A DNA stretch of 5,639 bases from CAG-390 sp964384555 (lineage in GTDB: Bacteria; Bacillota; Clostridia; Oscillospirales; CAG-272): the NCBI GenBank assembly GCA_964384555.1, contig CAYLLA010000072.1:1-5639 (forward strand), read 5' to 3'. The notes below the pieces were generated by a model. The model made no database searches, was not told the DNA's origin, and saw only the letters and a program-made list of their open reading frames with translations. The position numbers and the translations under genes are program-made. Every line of letters begins with the position of its first letter. The stretch's first letter is position 1. Of this stretch, positions 4,709 through 5,639 are shown piece after piece.

Positions 4709-5536
4709 ATGTTTACTCTAAACCATTTTATTTGGCTGGCAGTATGTCTTTTGGTCGGCGTTATCTCTGCCGCGTATTTAAGAAAATACAGACCTTCGCT
4801 GCGCACCGTGCTCAGCGTTGCCTGTGTTGGGTGCATCATATCGGAGGTCATAAAGACCTTCAGTGTCCTTAAAATGGTGCCGTCGGCGGATGGCAGCTCG
4901 ATGCATCTTATACTTGAGATGCAACACCTGCCCTTGCACCTCTGTTCAATACAAATAATATTTATCTTTATGGCAAGGTTTGCGCACAACAAAAAAACTG
5001 TCGAGACGATCCTTGCGTTTATGTACCCAACCTGCACGCTCGGCGCGCTTTTTGCGCTCGCACTGCCGTCCATCTTCTCGGCGAGCATTAAAGTCTCGCA
5101 GGCATTCACGCACCCGCTGGCATATCAGTTCTTTTTGTTCCATACCATGCTCGTGATACTCGGAACATACATCGCTCTGTCGGGTGAGGTCGATATCCGC
5201 CCGCGGCATTATTTATCAACGCTCGGCATTTTGGCGGGGTTGGCTTTCCTTTCGCTGTACTTGAATTCCATCTTTGCGGAAACTACATATGTCAATGGTG
5301 AGTTAGTCAGCGTGGATTATTCGCCGAATTTCTTCTTTACGCAGGATACACCGATCGGTATCGAGCTGTACGAAAAGTGGCAATGGTACCTGTATATGGC
5401 TATCATCGTTGCACTCGCCGTGGTGCTCATCGGGCTTTTTTATCTCCCATTTTTCATCAAAGCGGCAAAACTTAAGAAAAACGAAAAAAAATTTAAGGAC
5501 GCACACAAGGCCGCAAATGGAAATATATTGGTATAA
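4709..5536 (+). CDS. YwaF/TMEM164-type polytopic membrane protein
   Basis: A 275-residue integral membrane protein that I place in the YwaF family (TIGR02206, related to animal TMEM164) from the blocks HLPLHLCSI (73-81), YPTCTLGALFALALP (106-120) and FFLFHTMLV (141-149). Seven hydrophobic spans are visible at about 5-24, 33-52, 74-91, 99-123, 137-157, 168-189 and 225-250, followed by a lysine-rich cytosolic tail (251-267). Human TMEM164 is reported as an acyltransferase making ether phospholipids with an essential cysteine; C79 of LPLHLC and H145 of FLFHTM are the candidate equivalents here. That mapping is my inference from memory, and no activity is known to me for bacterial members. Start: the open frame extends upstream to a TTG at 4616, but the added 31 residues look unlike the family and the ATG at 4709 begins a normal first span. 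Only a weak TTGGA precedes it. It follows the Xre gene in the same direction and may share its promoter. Confidence 0.8.
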   Translation: MFTLNHFIWLAVCLLVGVISAAYLRKYRPSLRTVLSVACVGCIISEVIKTFSVLKMVPSADGSSMHLILEMQHLPLHLCSIQIIFIFMARFAHNKKTVETILAFMYPTCTLGALFALALPSIFSASIKVSQAFTHPLAYQFFLFHTMLVILGTYIALSGEVDIRPRHYLSTLGILAGLAFLSLYLNSIFAETTYVNGELVSVDYSPNFFFTQDTPIGIELYEKWQWYLYMAIIVALAVVLIGLFYLPFFIKAAKLKKNEKKFKDAHKAANGNILV

Positions 5537-5563
5537 ATGGTACAATATGCCGTCAAACCTCTG

Positions 5564-5610
5564 AAAAAGTCCAAAAAAACTTTTAAAAAACCCGAAAAAA
5601 GATCAAAAAA
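5564..5610. promoter_or_regulatory. Five phased A-tracts (intrinsic bend or UP-like element)
   Basis: A-tracts of 5, 7, 6, 6 and 6 bases occupy 5564-5568, 5573-5579, 5585-5590, 5595-5600 and 5605-5610. Their centres are about 10, 11.5, 10 and 10 bp apart, which matches the helical repeat and predicts a curved segment directly upstream of the -35 box at 5615. Confidence 0.75.
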
Positions 5611-5614
5611 GGGG

Positions 5615-5639
5615 TTGACAAAAGGGGAGTGGAGTGGTA
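5615..5639 (+). promoter_or_regulatory. Promoter cut by the right window edge
   Basis: A perfect -35 box TTGACA (5615-5620) is followed by exactly 17 bases, after which the window ends in TA, the first two bases expected of a TATAAT -10 box. The downstream gene is outside the window. No terminator for the preceding gene is visible between 5537 and 5614. Confidence 0.6.

Noticed and set aside
4636..5109. Leftward open frame opposite the YwaF-type gene
   Set aside because: Overlaps a clear membrane protein gene on the other strand and shows no promoter, ribosome site or recognisable domain.

Overview
The window looks like chromosomal DNA from a fairly GC-rich, low-GC-type Gram-positive lineage, most likely a gut Clostridia member (Oscillospiraceae/Christensenellales-like). 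The grounds are purine-rich Shine-Dalgarno sequences, a Xre regulator with the SDKSVSKWERGESVPEI signature common in Clostridia, GT8 glycosyltransferases, a YwaF-type membrane protein and frequent ATA isoleucine codons despite high GC. No rRNA, tRNA, CRISPR array, transposase or phage gene is visible. The taxonomic call is inference.

Layout. A 273-bp divergent control region (about 3642-3914) separates two transcription units. Leftward (minus strand) runs a tight four-gene operon: GT8 glycosyltransferase A (2775-3641), GT8 glycosyltransferase B (1775-2761), PlsC-like acyltransferase A (897-1778) and PlsC-like acyltransferase B (94-900). The first junction has a 13-bp gap with the ribosome site over the upstream stop codon. 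The other two are 4-bp ATGA overlaps, so the proteins are probably made in coordinated amounts. Rightward run a Xre-type helix-turn-helix regulator with four C-terminal membrane helices (3915-4568) and, after 140 bp, a polytopic YwaF/TMEM164-type membrane protein (4709-5536).

Control region. The rightward promoter (TTGACC-17-TATAAT) and a leftward promoter (TTGCAA-17-TATAAT) share one perfect 14-bp palindrome, GGTATAATTATACC, as their -10 box. Their -35 boxes are exactly equidistant from its centre, and inverted CGGCGA/TCGCCG arms lie inside the two spacers. Downstream on the right, six TCTAC/GTAGA half-sites fill the leader of the regulator gene. Downstream on the left, a 28-bp dyad (GTTAC/TATTAATA/GTAAC) lies in the operon leader. 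This suggests one switch that sets the ratio of regulator to operon expression.

How the genes may work together (inference). Two sugar transferases and two acyl transferases in one operon fit synthesis or decoration of an acylated glycolipid or cell-envelope glycan. The membrane-anchored regulator would be well placed to sense membrane or envelope state. The YwaF/TMEM164-like protein, whose animal relative is an ether-lipid acyltransferase, would add another lipid-linked function. At the right edge, five helically phased A-tracts lead into a -35 box whose -10 starts at the last two bases of the window, so a strong promoter for an unseen gene is cut off there.
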